Below, one piece after another: positions 10,045 to 17,073 of a DNA stretch of 64,000 bases. The stretch's first letter is position 1; every line of letters begins with the position of its first letter. The stretch comes from Chloroflexota bacterium (GTDB taxonomy: Bacteria > Chloroflexota > UBA6077 > FW602-bin22 > JACPRP01). The notes below the pieces were generated by a model. It was not told the origin of the DNA and did not search any database. It saw only the letters and a program-made list of their open reading frames with translations. The stretch covers positions 1 to 64,000 of the forward strand of contig JAMCWX010000018.1 in NCBI GenBank assembly GCA_023480885.1, given 5' to 3'. Made by a program: the position numbers and the translations under genes.

Positions 10045-11097
10045 TTACAAGACAGCGTTGAAAAGATAGCCCACGGCGATGATGCCCGTTCCCACCACGC
10101 CCAGAAAGACAGCGATTAGCTGCCATTTCAGCACGCGGCGCAGGATGATGACCTCAGGGAGGGAAAGAGCGATGACGCTCATCATAAAGGCCAGCACCGT
10201 GCCGAGCGATGCCCCCTTTTCCATCAGCGCCTGCACCACAGGAATGATACCCGCCGCATTTGAGTACATGGGGATGCCCACCAGCACCGCCGCTGGAACC
10301 GACCACCAGGCGCTCTTACCCATGATGCCCGCCATAAAATCTTCCGGAACGTAGCCATGGATAGCCGCACCCACGGCAATGCCGGCGATAACATAGGGCC
10401 AGACCTTGCCCACAATGTCCCGCACCGCCTGGACGGCGTAATCGATTCGATCGGTCCAGGATTGGTGCCCCTCTAACAGTTGGACCTCGCCCATACGAAC
10501 TTGATAAACCCAATCGGCCACCCAGCGTTCGAGGTGCAATCGCCCGATGATCCAACCCGCCGAGATGGCGACGCCGAGCCCGGTGGCGACGTAAAGAGCC
10601 GCAACGCGCCAACCGAACATTCCGAAGAGAAGGGCCAGCGCAACCTCGTTGACCATGGGGGCAGAGATGAGGAAAGAGAAGGTTACCCCGAGGGGAACGC
10701 CCGATTCGACAAAGCCGAGAAAGAGAGGGACTGCCGAGCAAGAGCAGAATGGGGTGACGATGCCGAGGGTCGCGGCCAAGACGTTCCCAATCCCCTCGCG
10801 TCTCCCGCCCAGCGCCTTTCGCGCTCGCTCAGGGGTGAAGAACGAGCGCACAATACCCACGAGGAAGACGATCAGAGAAAGAAGCAAGAGTATCTTCGGC
10901 ACGTCATAAAGGAAGAATCCGACCGCAGAACCGAGATGACTTGCCGGATCCAGCCCGAGCAGGCTGTACGAGACAGCTCCAGATAGAGGTTCGAGGTACT
11001 GATAAGCAGCGACCCAGAGCGCAGCGGCAATGACCAGCTTAACCCAGAGCCATGGCGCTGAAGCTGGCTGTTCTTCCACCTTCGACATTGATCCCAT
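10045..11097 (-). CDS. ArsP/DUF318-type permease
   Basis: A membrane protein of about 350 residues and eight or more hydrophobic segments. It carries the signature TPFCSCSAVPLFLGF (about 110-125), whose cysteines are those used by ArsP to bind trivalent organoarsenicals, and GIPMYSNAAGIIPVVQAL later. The frame could open at a TTG (11112). The ATG at 11097 with GGAG seven bases upstream is preferred; a further ATG lies at 11088. It is the first gene of the permease-trx-MFS operon, and an ArsR2 operator at 11140-11165 lies in its leader. The function could be organoarsenical or other metalloid export. Confidence 0.85.
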   Translation of the reverse strand: MGSMSKVEEQPASAPWLWVKLVIAAALWVAAYQYLEPLSGAVSYSLLGLDPASHLGSAVGFFLYDVPKILLLLSLIVFLVGIVRSFFTPERARKALGGRREGIGNVLAATLGIVTPFCSCSAVPLFLGFVESGVPLGVTFSFLISAPMVNEVALALLFGMFGWRVAALYVATGLGVAISAGWIIGRLHLERWVADWVYQVRMGEVQLLEGHQSWTDRIDYAVQAVRDIVGKVWPYVIAGIAVGAAIHGYVPEDFMAGIMGKSAWWSVPAAVLVGIPMYSNAAGIIPVVQALMEKGASLGTVLAFMMSVIALSLPEVIILRRVLKWQLIAVFLGVVGTGIIAVGYLFNAVL

Positions 11098-11139
11098 CCT
11101 CAATCTCCACAAATCGTAGATGTCTTCAGTGTCTCACAT

Positions 11140-11165
11140 AATATATGCATCTTATTGCATATATT
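11140..11165. promoter_or_regulatory. ArsR2 operator, copy next to the permease gene
   Basis: AATATATGCA-N6-TGCATATATT, a perfect palindrome identical in its arms to the site at 11543-11568. It lies between arsR2 and the permease gene. TATATT inside it could be a -10, but no good -35 is visible. Confidence 0.75.
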
Positions 11166-11178
11166 CGCGCAAAATAGA

Positions 11179-11520
11179 TTAAGCGCACTTTGGGCAGACG
11201 CAACCGCTAACAACTGGTCTCTTCTCGTCAATCAGCAATCCAGAAGCCAACAAGAGGGATCGAACGCGCTGATCGACGATGCGGTAGAAGATGCGCTGGC
11301 CGTCTCGTCGATCTACGACGAGCCCCGCCTGGCGCAATTCAGCCAACTGCTGTGAAATGTAGGGTTGCGGGCGATCGAGGAGAGCGGCGAGATGACAGAC
11401 GCACTCCTCTTCGCGGCATAGCTCAATCAGGAGACGCAGCCGAACTGGGTGCGCCAGTACTTGGAAAAGCTCCAAGGCATCCTCGATGCTACCAGGAACC
11501 CCTGCAGAAACCTCTGTCAT
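11179..11520 (-). CDS. ArsR-family repressor 2
   Basis: A 113-residue winged-helix repressor. It has the ArsR metal site EECVCHLAALL (about 36-46), the recognition helix PQPYISQQLAELRQAGLV, and an extra cysteine cluster at the C-terminus (GCVCPKC). It is only distantly similar to the ArsR1 of this window and has a different operator. Two identical palindromes flank the gene, which suggests autorepression and control of the downstream permease operon. Confidence 0.9.
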   Translation of the reverse strand: MTEVSAGVPGSIEDALELFQVLAHPVRLRLLIELCREEECVCHLAALLDRPQPYISQQLAELRQAGLVVDRRDGQRIFYRIVDQRVRSLLLASGLLIDEKRPVVSGCVCPKCA

Positions 11521-11542
11521 ATGCCCCTTTCCGTTTGCATCA

Positions 11543-11594
11543 AATATATGCAGTCCGTTGCATATATTGTATCTCTCTAAACGGTCGTTGTCAA
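11543..11594 (-). promoter_or_regulatory. arsR2 promoter with ArsR2 operator
   Basis: On the minus strand TTGACA (11594-11589), a 17-base spacer, TACAAT (11571-11566), then the palindrome AATATATGCA-N6-TGCATATATT (11543-11568) over the start of transcription. The same palindrome recurs at 11140-11165. Confidence 0.8.
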
Positions 11595-11678
11595 TACGAG
11601 TCCAATCAAATGTTTCATCAAGAAAAGGCTTGGATTATAATATCTGATAATGTTTGCTGCTTGCGAGGAGTTATCTTG

Positions 11679-12248
11679 ATGAAAAGAACAGTTGATGAAC
11701 TGATAGAGCGTTTGGAGAGCCCGGAGCGACGCCAATTAATGGACCTGGAAGCTGTACTAAGTCGTCTTCCTCTGACGCAATCCCTGGCCGTTGCCGACGT
11801 GGGTTGCGGGACGGGCTATTTCGCATTACCTTTGGGGAGTAAGCTAGCCAACGGGCTTGTCTATGCTATAGATGTCTCTCCCGAGATGTTAGCCGTCGTG
11901 GATAAGAAGATTGCCACCGAGGGCAGGCGGAATATCGACACAGTGAGGTCAGAGGATGGCAAAATACCGCTGTCTGACGAGAGCGTCGATGGCGTGTTGA
12001 CGGCATTTGTGCTGCACGAAGCTGAAAACCTGCCGGCGCTGCTGAAGGAAATTGGCAGGATACTGCGGTCCGATGGGTGGTTAGCTGTGCTGGAATGGAA
12101 GAAGGAAGAGACACCTGTGGGCCCGGCATTGGATGAAAGGCTGGCGCCAGAGGATGTAGCTGGTGAACTCGCGGCGATGGGGATATCTCTCGTCGCTGTC
12201 CATGACATCAACGAGAACTACTATCTAGCATTGTTTGCTCGAAAGTGA
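11679..12248 (+). CDS. Class I SAM-dependent methyltransferase
   Basis: A 189-residue Rossmann-fold methyltransferase. Motif I is VADVGCGTGYFALPLG (about 38-53), followed by AIDVSPEM, a DGVLTAFVLHE acidic segment and a late LAVLEWKKEE strand, all of the UbiE/Methyltransf_11 type. The frame is open further upstream, but GAGGAG eight bases before the ATG at 11679 fixes the start. TATAAT at 11636-11641 is a likely -10. It is divergent from arsR2 and shares the intergenic region containing an ArsR2 operator. It lacks the cysteines expected of the arsenite methyltransferase ArsM, so the substrate is unknown. Confidence 0.82.
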   Translation: MKRTVDELIERLESPERRQLMDLEAVLSRLPLTQSLAVADVGCGTGYFALPLGSKLANGLVYAIDVSPEMLAVVDKKIATEGRRNIDTVRSEDGKIPLSDESVDGVLTAFVLHEAENLPALLKEIGRILRSDGWLAVLEWKKEETPVGPALDERLAPEDVAGELAAMGISLVAVHDINENYYLALFARK

Positions 12249-12400
12249 ATCCACAAGCACAGACCGTAGTAATGTACGCCAGCAGATCCGTTATGCCTTG
12301 ATTGTTTAGCGGTTCGCGAGAGAACTGCGGTATATGGTGACGTCCAGTACGGACCACTTCAGTCAGGGCATCTGCCGTCTGGTATTTGACCTTGAATCCA

Positions 12401-12430
12401 TTGACATAGACTGTTCGGCAGTGCTATATT
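12401..12430 (+). promoter_or_regulatory. Promoter of the riboswitch-modA transcript
   Basis: TTGACA (12401-12406), an 18-base spacer and TATATT (12425-12430). Transcription would begin near 12437, about 15 bases before the riboswitch aptamer. Confidence 0.6.
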
Positions 12431-12452
12431 GCGACCAATTGAATATGTTCAT

Positions 12453-12598
12453 CTCCGAGCCTTCCGTCCTAAGGGCGTGCGCCTATGGACGCTGGAGGCC
12501 GTTCGCCGAAAAGGTGGGCCGCAAAGTAACCTTGCGGTCTCGGGTAGGGAAGGAAACGACCCTGCCTCCGCGTGTTGGGAAAGGAGATGTCGGCTCGA
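12453..12598 (+). ncRNA. Molybdenum-cofactor (Moco) type riboswitch aptamer
   Basis: A structured leader closed by CGAGCC (12456-12461) pairing with GGCTCG (12592-12597). Its 3' half, GGGAAGGAAACGACCCTGCC then TCCGCGTGTTGGGAAAGGAG, follows the order and key bases of the E. coli moaA Moco RNA (GGAAG..GCCUCC..UGGGAAAGG..GGCU). GCAAAG and several GC-rich internal hairpins are present. It is followed immediately by a strong terminator and then by modA, the molybdate-binding protein, a known type of target. The aptamer class is called from recalled consensus and context; a covariance-model search was not possible. Confidence 0.7.
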
Positions 12599-12606
12599 GC
12601 CTAAGG

Positions 12607-12646
12607 CCCGGCTGCTTGTGCTTTCCCACGAGCGGCCGGGTTTTTT
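12607..12646 (+). terminator. Intrinsic terminator, expression platform of the riboswitch
   Basis: A 14-bp stem (12607-12620 with 12627-12640, two G-U pairs) with loop CTTTCC, followed by TTTTTT (12641-12646). It begins nine bases after the aptamer, which implies control by premature termination upstream of modA. Confidence 0.9.
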
Positions 12647-12679
12647 GCTGGCCACGGTTTCGACAGGGGCTGGTTCCGA

Positions 12680-12762
12680 GGGCGAACACAAGGTTCGCCC
12701 CTACGACAATTTCTGTCGTGGCTAGCCTGTTCAACGGCGGGCGAACATGAGGTTCGCCCCTT
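12680..12762 (+). repeat. Two GGGCGAAC...GTTCGCCCC hairpin repeats
   Basis: GGGCGAAC(acaag)GTTCGCCC at about 12680-12703 and GGGCGAAC(atgag)GTTCGCCC at about 12739-12760. They lie between the terminator and modA. A relative lies at 45063-45086. They are small dispersed hairpins and extend the modA leader. Confidence 0.6.
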
Positions 12763-12825
12763 CATGTTTTCGTATCATGCTGTGCGATTCGAAGTTGGCA
12801 ATTTGGTGTGGAGGTTTGGGGTTTT

Positions 12826-13629
12826 ATGCGTCTCGGCAGGATATTGTCTGCGATTATGCTGGTCTTCGTGATTTCGGTCAGCGGTTGCGCTGGGCAGCAG
12901 AAGGTCGAAAACGGCGGGGGCTCGACCGCGAACAAACAGCTTCTGGTGTCAGCGGCCATCAGCCTGAAGGATGCGTTGACTGAGATAAAGCAGGAATTCG
13001 AGAGCGGTCATCCAGGGGTGAAAGTGAATTATAACTTCGGCGCATCGGGTACGCTGCAACTGCAAATCGAACAGGGGGCACCTGTGGACGTTTTCGCGTC
13101 GGCGGGCGCGTCGCAGATGGACAGCCTGCAAAAGAAAGGCATCGTTTTGTCCGACACTCGCCGTGATTTCGCGGGGAACACGGCCGTGCTGGTCGCCCCC
13201 AAGAGTGCAAGCTTGCCAGTGTCATCCTTCTCGGATCTGACCAAGGCTGAGGTGAAACGGATCGCCATCGGCAATCCAGCGACTGTGCCCGCTGGTGACT
13301 ACGCCAAGCAGATACTGGAGAATATGGGCGTATGGGAGGGCATCAAGAGCAAGCTCGTGATGGGCGAAAACGTCAGGCAGGTCCTGACGTACGTGGAGCA
13401 GGGCAACGTCGACGCGGGAATAGTCTACAGCACCGACGCGTCGACTTCCCATGACGTCACGGTGGCTGCCACGGCGCCCGAAGGCTCGTCTAAGCCGATA
13501 GTGTACCCGATCGCGGTTGTGGGGGCCTCGAAGCAGCCTAAAGAGGCTAAGGAATTCGTGGAGTTCGTGTCGGGCCCGAAGGGGCAAGCGGCGCTGGCAA
13601 AGTATGGGTTTTTGGTGGGGAAGAAGTAG
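12826..13629 (+). CDS. modA: Molybdate ABC transporter substrate-binding lipoprotein
   Basis: ModA captures molybdate or tungstate outside the membrane. The 267-residue protein begins with a lipoprotein signal (ILSAIMLVFVISVSGC, lipobox cysteine near residue 20). The ModA core follows: LLVSAAISLKDALTEI, then FGASGTLQLQIEQGAPVDVF and VRQVLTYVEQGNVDAGIVYS. The open frame extends to a GTG at 12808, but the ATG at 12826 with GGAGG upstream gives the signal peptide. It is controlled by the Moco-type riboswitch and terminator. No modB or modC is next to it: the next gene is convergent, so the permease and ATPase must be elsewhere. Confidence 0.93.
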   Translation: MRLGRILSAIMLVFVISVSGCAGQQKVENGGGSTANKQLLVSAAISLKDALTEIKQEFESGHPGVKVNYNFGASGTLQLQIEQGAPVDVFASAGASQMDSLQKKGIVLSDTRRDFAGNTAVLVAPKSASLPVSSFSDLTKAEVKRIAIGNPATVPAGDYAKQILENMGVWEGIKSKLVMGENVRQVLTYVEQGNVDAGIVYSTDASTSHDVTVAATAPEGSSKPIVYPIAVVGASKQPKEAKEFVEFVSGPKGQAALAKYGFLVGKK

Positions 13630-13633
13630 GGCA

Positions 13634-14677
13634 CTAGGCGACGGCTGGCCTTGGTTTGGGGGAGTTGACGACGTTCTGGGGCTGGCCGACAAGGAAGCCC
13701 CCGATGTTGGCGACGGAGATTTCGACTATTCGCTGCAGGGCCTCTTTGCTGTGAAACGCGATGTGGGGTGTGATCACGACGTTCTCGCGGCGGAGAAGCA
13801 CGTGCTGACGCAGGAGCATCCGCAGCTTCTCCTCGGCCGCGGGCGCCGCCAGCAGCGCCCGTTCTTCTTTGATCAATTCCTCACCCTCGATGACGTCTAG
13901 CCCGGCTCCACCGACGATTCCTTCGTCGAGCGCCCAGATTAAGGCATCGGTGTCGACCAGCGCGCCACGAGCAGTGTTGATCAATAACGCTCCCTTTTTC
14001 AGCGTGCTCAGGCGCTCTCTGTTGATAAGATGGTGAGTCTGAGCGGAGTAGGGTGCGTGGAGGGTGATGATGTCCGAGCGCCGCAGCAGGTCCTCGAGCG
14101 GAACGTACTGGAAACCGAGAACCTCGGCCACGAGACGGTTTGGCTTCATGTCGTAGGCGAGAACGTTCATGCCGAAGCCCTTGGCAATCCTGATGACGTG
14201 CAGCCCGATGCTGCCGGCGCCGACGACGCCCAGGGTCTTGTCCTTCAGATCGAACCCCTGGAGTCCCTCCAGCGAAAAGTTTCCCGCCACCGTGCGCACG
14301 TACGCCTTGTGGATGTTTCTAGATAACGACAGAATCAGGCCGAAGGTGTGCTCGGCCACGGTGTTCTCGCCATAGTACGGGACGTTGGACACGACGATGC
14401 CGCGACGATTGCACGTGTCGATATCGACGTGGTCGTAGCCGGTCGAGCGCGTGGCAATCATCTCCAGCGCAGGCATCTCGGCGAGAACGTCGGCGGTCAA
14501 CTGCGAGTGGATGAAGACGGACACGACGCGCGCGTGCCTGGCCTTGTTCACAGAGCGCTTATCGAGTATCTCAGGAAAGAACGCCAGCGTCTGCCCCTTG
14601 AGGGCCTGCGCCGCGTAGTCACGCTCGTATTTCTCTACCTCGAAAAAGACGATGGCTTCGCCTCGGTTTGCAGGCAT
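13634..14677 (-). CDS. D-2-hydroxyacid dehydrogenase, LdhA-like (D-lactate dehydrogenase)
   Basis: A 347-residue NAD-dependent dehydrogenase. The Rossmann motif GVVGAGSIG (about 150-158), the catalytic arginine in NTARGALVDTDA, the glutamate-containing DVIEGEE segment and the catalytic histidine in ITPHIAFHSKEAL are present. NFSLEGLQGFDL matches E. coli LdhA (NFSLEGLTGF), so reduction of pyruvate to D-lactate is likely. GAGGAGG six bases before the ATG at 14677 fixes the start and excludes 21 upstream in-frame codons. It is convergent with modA, separated by only four bases. Confidence 0.88.
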   Translation of the reverse strand: MPANRGEAIVFFEVEKYERDYAAQALKGQTLAFFPEILDKRSVNKARHARVVSVFIHSQLTADVLAEMPALEMIATRSTGYDHVDIDTCNRRGIVVSNVPYYGENTVAEHTFGLILSLSRNIHKAYVRTVAGNFSLEGLQGFDLKDKTLGVVGAGSIGLHVIRIAKGFGMNVLAYDMKPNRLVAEVLGFQYVPLEDLLRRSDIITLHAPYSAQTHHLINRERLSTLKKGALLINTARGALVDTDALIWALDEGIVGGAGLDVIEGEELIKEERALLAAPAAEEKLRMLLRQHVLLRRENVVITPHIAFHSKEALQRIVEISVANIGGFLVGQPQNVVNSPKPRPAVA

Positions 14678-14769
14678 GCCCGCCTCCTCTGCCCCACGAG
14701 ATTTGCCTGGTGGACGGGCCGTGGCACCGTTGGATGTCAAGAGTTTTGCCGGTTATGGCACAGGGCGTG

Positions 14770-14844
14770 CGCAGGGTAAAGCCTGCGGCTACAAAATGTG
14801 CGCGAAAGCGCGCGAGACAATGTGGCCGCAACCTTCAGGTTGCG
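14770..14844. repeat. Two short hairpin repeats in a gene-free stretch
   Basis: CGCAGG(gtaaag)CCTGCG at 14770-14787 and CGCAACCT(tc)AGGTTGCG at 14827-14844. The 340 bases between the dehydrogenase and the mraZ promoter hold no gene I can support. Confidence 0.55.
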
Positions 14845-15016
14845 CGTAACCCTAGCACCCTCGAGGAGATCGTGCTCGACCAAACCGTGATTGCTCGCAG
14901 GTGCTCGCGTCTAACCGCCCATTTAGTGTCGTTGGGTGCAATGTGCGTGCCAGGGGATAGGAAGAATTGGCTATGCGAGTTTCGCGAATTTCCCAATATT
15001 TTCCCCAATAAACCGC

Positions 15017-15078
15017 TTGACAAAATGCTATTATGGTGTAGAATACCTCGTGGTGGGGAAAAGTGGGGTGTGGTGGGG
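15017..15078 (+). promoter_or_regulatory. dcw-cluster promoter with three MraZ boxes
   Basis: TTGACA (15017-15022), a 16-base spacer and TAGAAT (15039-15044). From just past the expected start site, TGGGG occurs at 15054, 15064 and 15074, exactly 10 bases apart. MraZ is known to bind TGGGN repeats with five-base spacers, so this is very probably its autoregulatory operator. Confidence 0.75.
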
Positions 15079-15108
15079 ACAACCTGCTGGAGGCAGCGGG
15101 TTGTCCCC
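15075..15108 (+). other. Leader hairpin overlapping the third MraZ box
   Basis: GGGGACAACCTGCTG pairs with CAGCGGGTTGTCCCC around the loop GAGG (one G-U pair). There is no T-tract. It lies in the mraZ 5' leader and could affect mRNA stability or translation. Confidence 0.6.
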
Positions 15109-15188
15109 AAGTCCTTTCTAGAACCTCTTAGCTCCTACCGTTGAACGTCCCCAGCCAGGAGGCAGGCATCAAAGCCTGGAGTGCCGCG

Positions 15189-15620
15189 ATGTTCATGGGC
15201 GAGTTCGAACATACCGTAGACGATAAGGGCCGGCTGGCGATACCAGCGAAGTTTCGCTCCAGGTTCGCCGACGGCCTTGTTGTAACTCGCGGACTCGACG
15301 GCTGCCTTTTCGTCTTTACGGTCCTGGAATGGACCGCGCTGGCGGACAAGATAGCTAAGCTCCCCATGGCCAATCCTGACGCCCGATCGTTTCAGAGGAT
15401 GATGTTCTCGGGCGCTACGAATTGCCAGCTCGATCAGCAGGGCCGCTTCGTCTTGCCGACGTTTCTGCGCGAGAAGGCGGGCATAAGCAACGAAGCGGTG
15501 ATCATCGGCGTGAACACGCGGCTGGAGATATGGGCCAGGGAGCGCTGGAACGAAATGCGCGACAAGGTAGAGGAAGAAGGCACGTTTATCGCCGAGCACC
15601 TGGCCGGGCTGGGCATCTAG
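15189..15620 (+). CDS. mraZ: Transcriptional regulator MraZ
   Basis: A 143-residue protein of two AbrB-like MraZ domains, each with the DxKGR or DxxGR core: VDDKGRLAIPAKFR (about 10-23) and LDQQGRFVLPTFLR (about 82-95). MraZ forms a ring and represses the dcw operon by binding TGGGN repeats. GGAG seven bases before the ATG at 15189 sets the start and excludes a 16-codon upstream extension. It is the first gene of the cluster; rsmH follows after seven bases. Confidence 0.95.
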   Translation: MFMGEFEHTVDDKGRLAIPAKFRSRFADGLVVTRGLDGCLFVFTVLEWTALADKIAKLPMANPDARSFQRMMFSGATNCQLDQQGRFVLPTFLREKAGISNEAVIIGVNTRLEIWARERWNEMRDKVEEEGTFIAEHLAGLGI

Positions 15621-15627
15621 ACGAGAG

Positions 15628-16578
15628 TTGGACGCGAGAGCCGAACACATACCTGTCCTATACCAGGAAGTGCTCGCGGCGCTGGCCCCGCGAGCGGGTG
15701 GACGTTACATCGATTGCACATTAGGTGGCGGCGGACACGCTCTGGGCATACTGGAGCGGTCGAGTCCAGATGGCAGATTACTCGGAATCGATGCGGACCC
15801 AGAGGCTTTGAAAATCGCGACCGCGCGGCTGGAACCCTACAGGTCGCGATGCATCCTGATCAACGACAACTATATCAACGTCGGCAGGCTGGCCCGCGAG
15901 CGCAACTTCGTCCAGGTGGACGGCGTTCTGTTCGATCTGGGCTTCTCGACGATACAGATTGAGAGCCTGAACCGAGGATTCAGCTTCCGGGTCGATGCGC
16001 CACTGGATATGCGCTTCGATCCTCGCCAGGAGATCACGGCCGAAGACCTGATCAGCACGTCGACAGAGCAAGAACTGGCGGAGATGATCTTCAAATACGG
16101 CGAGGAGCGGCGCGCGAGGGCTGTCGCGAGGGCCATCGTCGCCGAGCGGGCCAGGCGACCGATCGAGACGACGGGGCAGATGACCAGGATCATCGAACGC
16201 GTCGTGCCGAAGCAGGGGAAAATTCATCCGGCGACGCGAACGTTTCAAGCGCTTCGCATAGCGGTCAACCGCGAGCTGGAGAATCTCGAATCGGCGCTAG
16301 GACAGGTGGTGGAACTGCTGGCCCCTGGCGGAAAGCTGGCGGTAATCTCGTTTCATTCCTTGGAAGATCGGCTGGTCAAACAGTTCTTCGCCGCCGAGGC
16401 GCGAGGGTGCATCTGTCCGCCGAGGATTCCAGTTTGCGTTTGCGGCCACAAGGCTCGGCTGGAGATAGCGACGAAAAAGGCGATAGCGCCATCGTCGGAG
16501 GAAGTGCAAAGGAACCCGCGGAGCCGAAGTGCGAAGCTGAGGGTGGCGCGGCGGGTGGGGGTACGGCCCTCACCCTAA
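15628..16578 (+). CDS. rsmH: 16S rRNA m4C1402 methyltransferase
   Basis: RsmH (MraW) N4-methylates C1402 of 16S rRNA. The 316-residue protein begins at a TTG with EHIPVLYQEVLAAL. It carries the SAM motif DCTLGGGGHALGIL (about 29-42), the DLGFST motif, and ISFHSLEDRLVKQFF (about 240-254). The end is odd: the last residues (VRPSP) and the stop codon are supplied by a dispersed CCCTCACCC-type repeat. The native C-terminus may therefore have been replaced, although the catalytic domain is complete. Confidence 0.96.
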   Translation: MDARAEHIPVLYQEVLAALAPRAGGRYIDCTLGGGGHALGILERSSPDGRLLGIDADPEALKIATARLEPYRSRCILINDNYINVGRLARERNFVQVDGVLFDLGFSTIQIESLNRGFSFRVDAPLDMRFDPRQEITAEDLISTSTEQELAEMIFKYGEERRARAVARAIVAERARRPIETTGQMTRIIERVVPKQGKIHPATRTFQALRIAVNRELENLESALGQVVELLAPGGKLAVISFHSLEDRLVKQFFAAEARGCICPPRIPVCVCGHKARLEIATKKAIAPSSEEVQRNPRSRSAKLRVARRVGVRPSP

Positions 16579-16610
16579 CCCTTTCCCAGAGGGAGAGGGT
16601 ACATAGGCTT
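16565..16610 (+). repeat. CCCTCACCC hairpin repeat, copy 2
   Basis: GGCCCTCACCCTAACCC followed by TTTCCCAGAGGGAGAGGGT. It overlaps the rsmH stop codon (TAA at 16576) and separates rsmH from ftsL. Related to 3246-3305 and 44097-44160. Confidence 0.65.
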
Positions 16611-16655
16611 GGGGACAAGGCCCCCGCTGGGGTGGTTGGGTTGGCTACGGGGATA

Positions 16656-17063
16656 ATGCGGGCGATACCGCTGGCTAGACAACGCGGCGAGACGAAATCT
16701 CTCCGCATACCGATGATCTTCATCGTAGCTCTGGGCGTGGCCGGGCTGGTCAGCTTGCTGTATCTTGCCCAAACCAGCACGGTGGCTACTGTCGGATACG
16801 ACATCAAGAGGCTGGAAGACCAGAGGGCCCGGTGGCAGATGAAGAACGCGCAATCGAGAGTCAAGATTGCGGAACTCCAGTCCATAGACCGCATCGAAAG
16901 GGATGCTAAGAGCCGTTTGAACATGGCGCCGCCAACCAAGATCATCTTTGTACCTGTCGAACTCAGCGCCAAGACAACCGTCGGCAGCGAAGCTGCGAGC
17001 TCTCAGGCTCGCGCCGAGGCCGACGCTGGCGCCAAGAGAACGCCGAAGGAAAGTTCACGGTGA
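16656..17063 (+). CDS. FtsL-like division protein
   Basis: A 135-residue bitopic membrane protein: a short basic N-terminus, one membrane helix (about 17-37, IFIVALGVAGLVSLLYLAQ), then a coiled coil (KRLEDQRARWQMKNAQSRVK, about 48-75) and a low-complexity tail. Size, topology and position between rsmH and ftsI match FtsL, which joins FtsB and FtsQ at the septum. FtsL diverges quickly in sequence, so the call rests on architecture and place. The frame is open upstream to 16407 inside rsmH; the ATG at 16656 after GGGGATA is the plausible start. Confidence 0.75.
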   Translation: MRAIPLARQRGETKSLRIPMIFIVALGVAGLVSLLYLAQTSTVATVGYDIKRLEDQRARWQMKNAQSRVKIAELQSIDRIERDAKSRLNMAPPTKIIFVPVELSAKTTVGSEAASSQARAEADAGAKRTPKESSR

Positions 17064-17073
17064 GACGATTACA

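Noticed and set aside
11679..12248. Naming the methyltransferase arsM
   Set aside because: The arsenic-binding cysteines of ArsM are absent. The only cysteine seen in the core is in the SAM motif VGCGTG.
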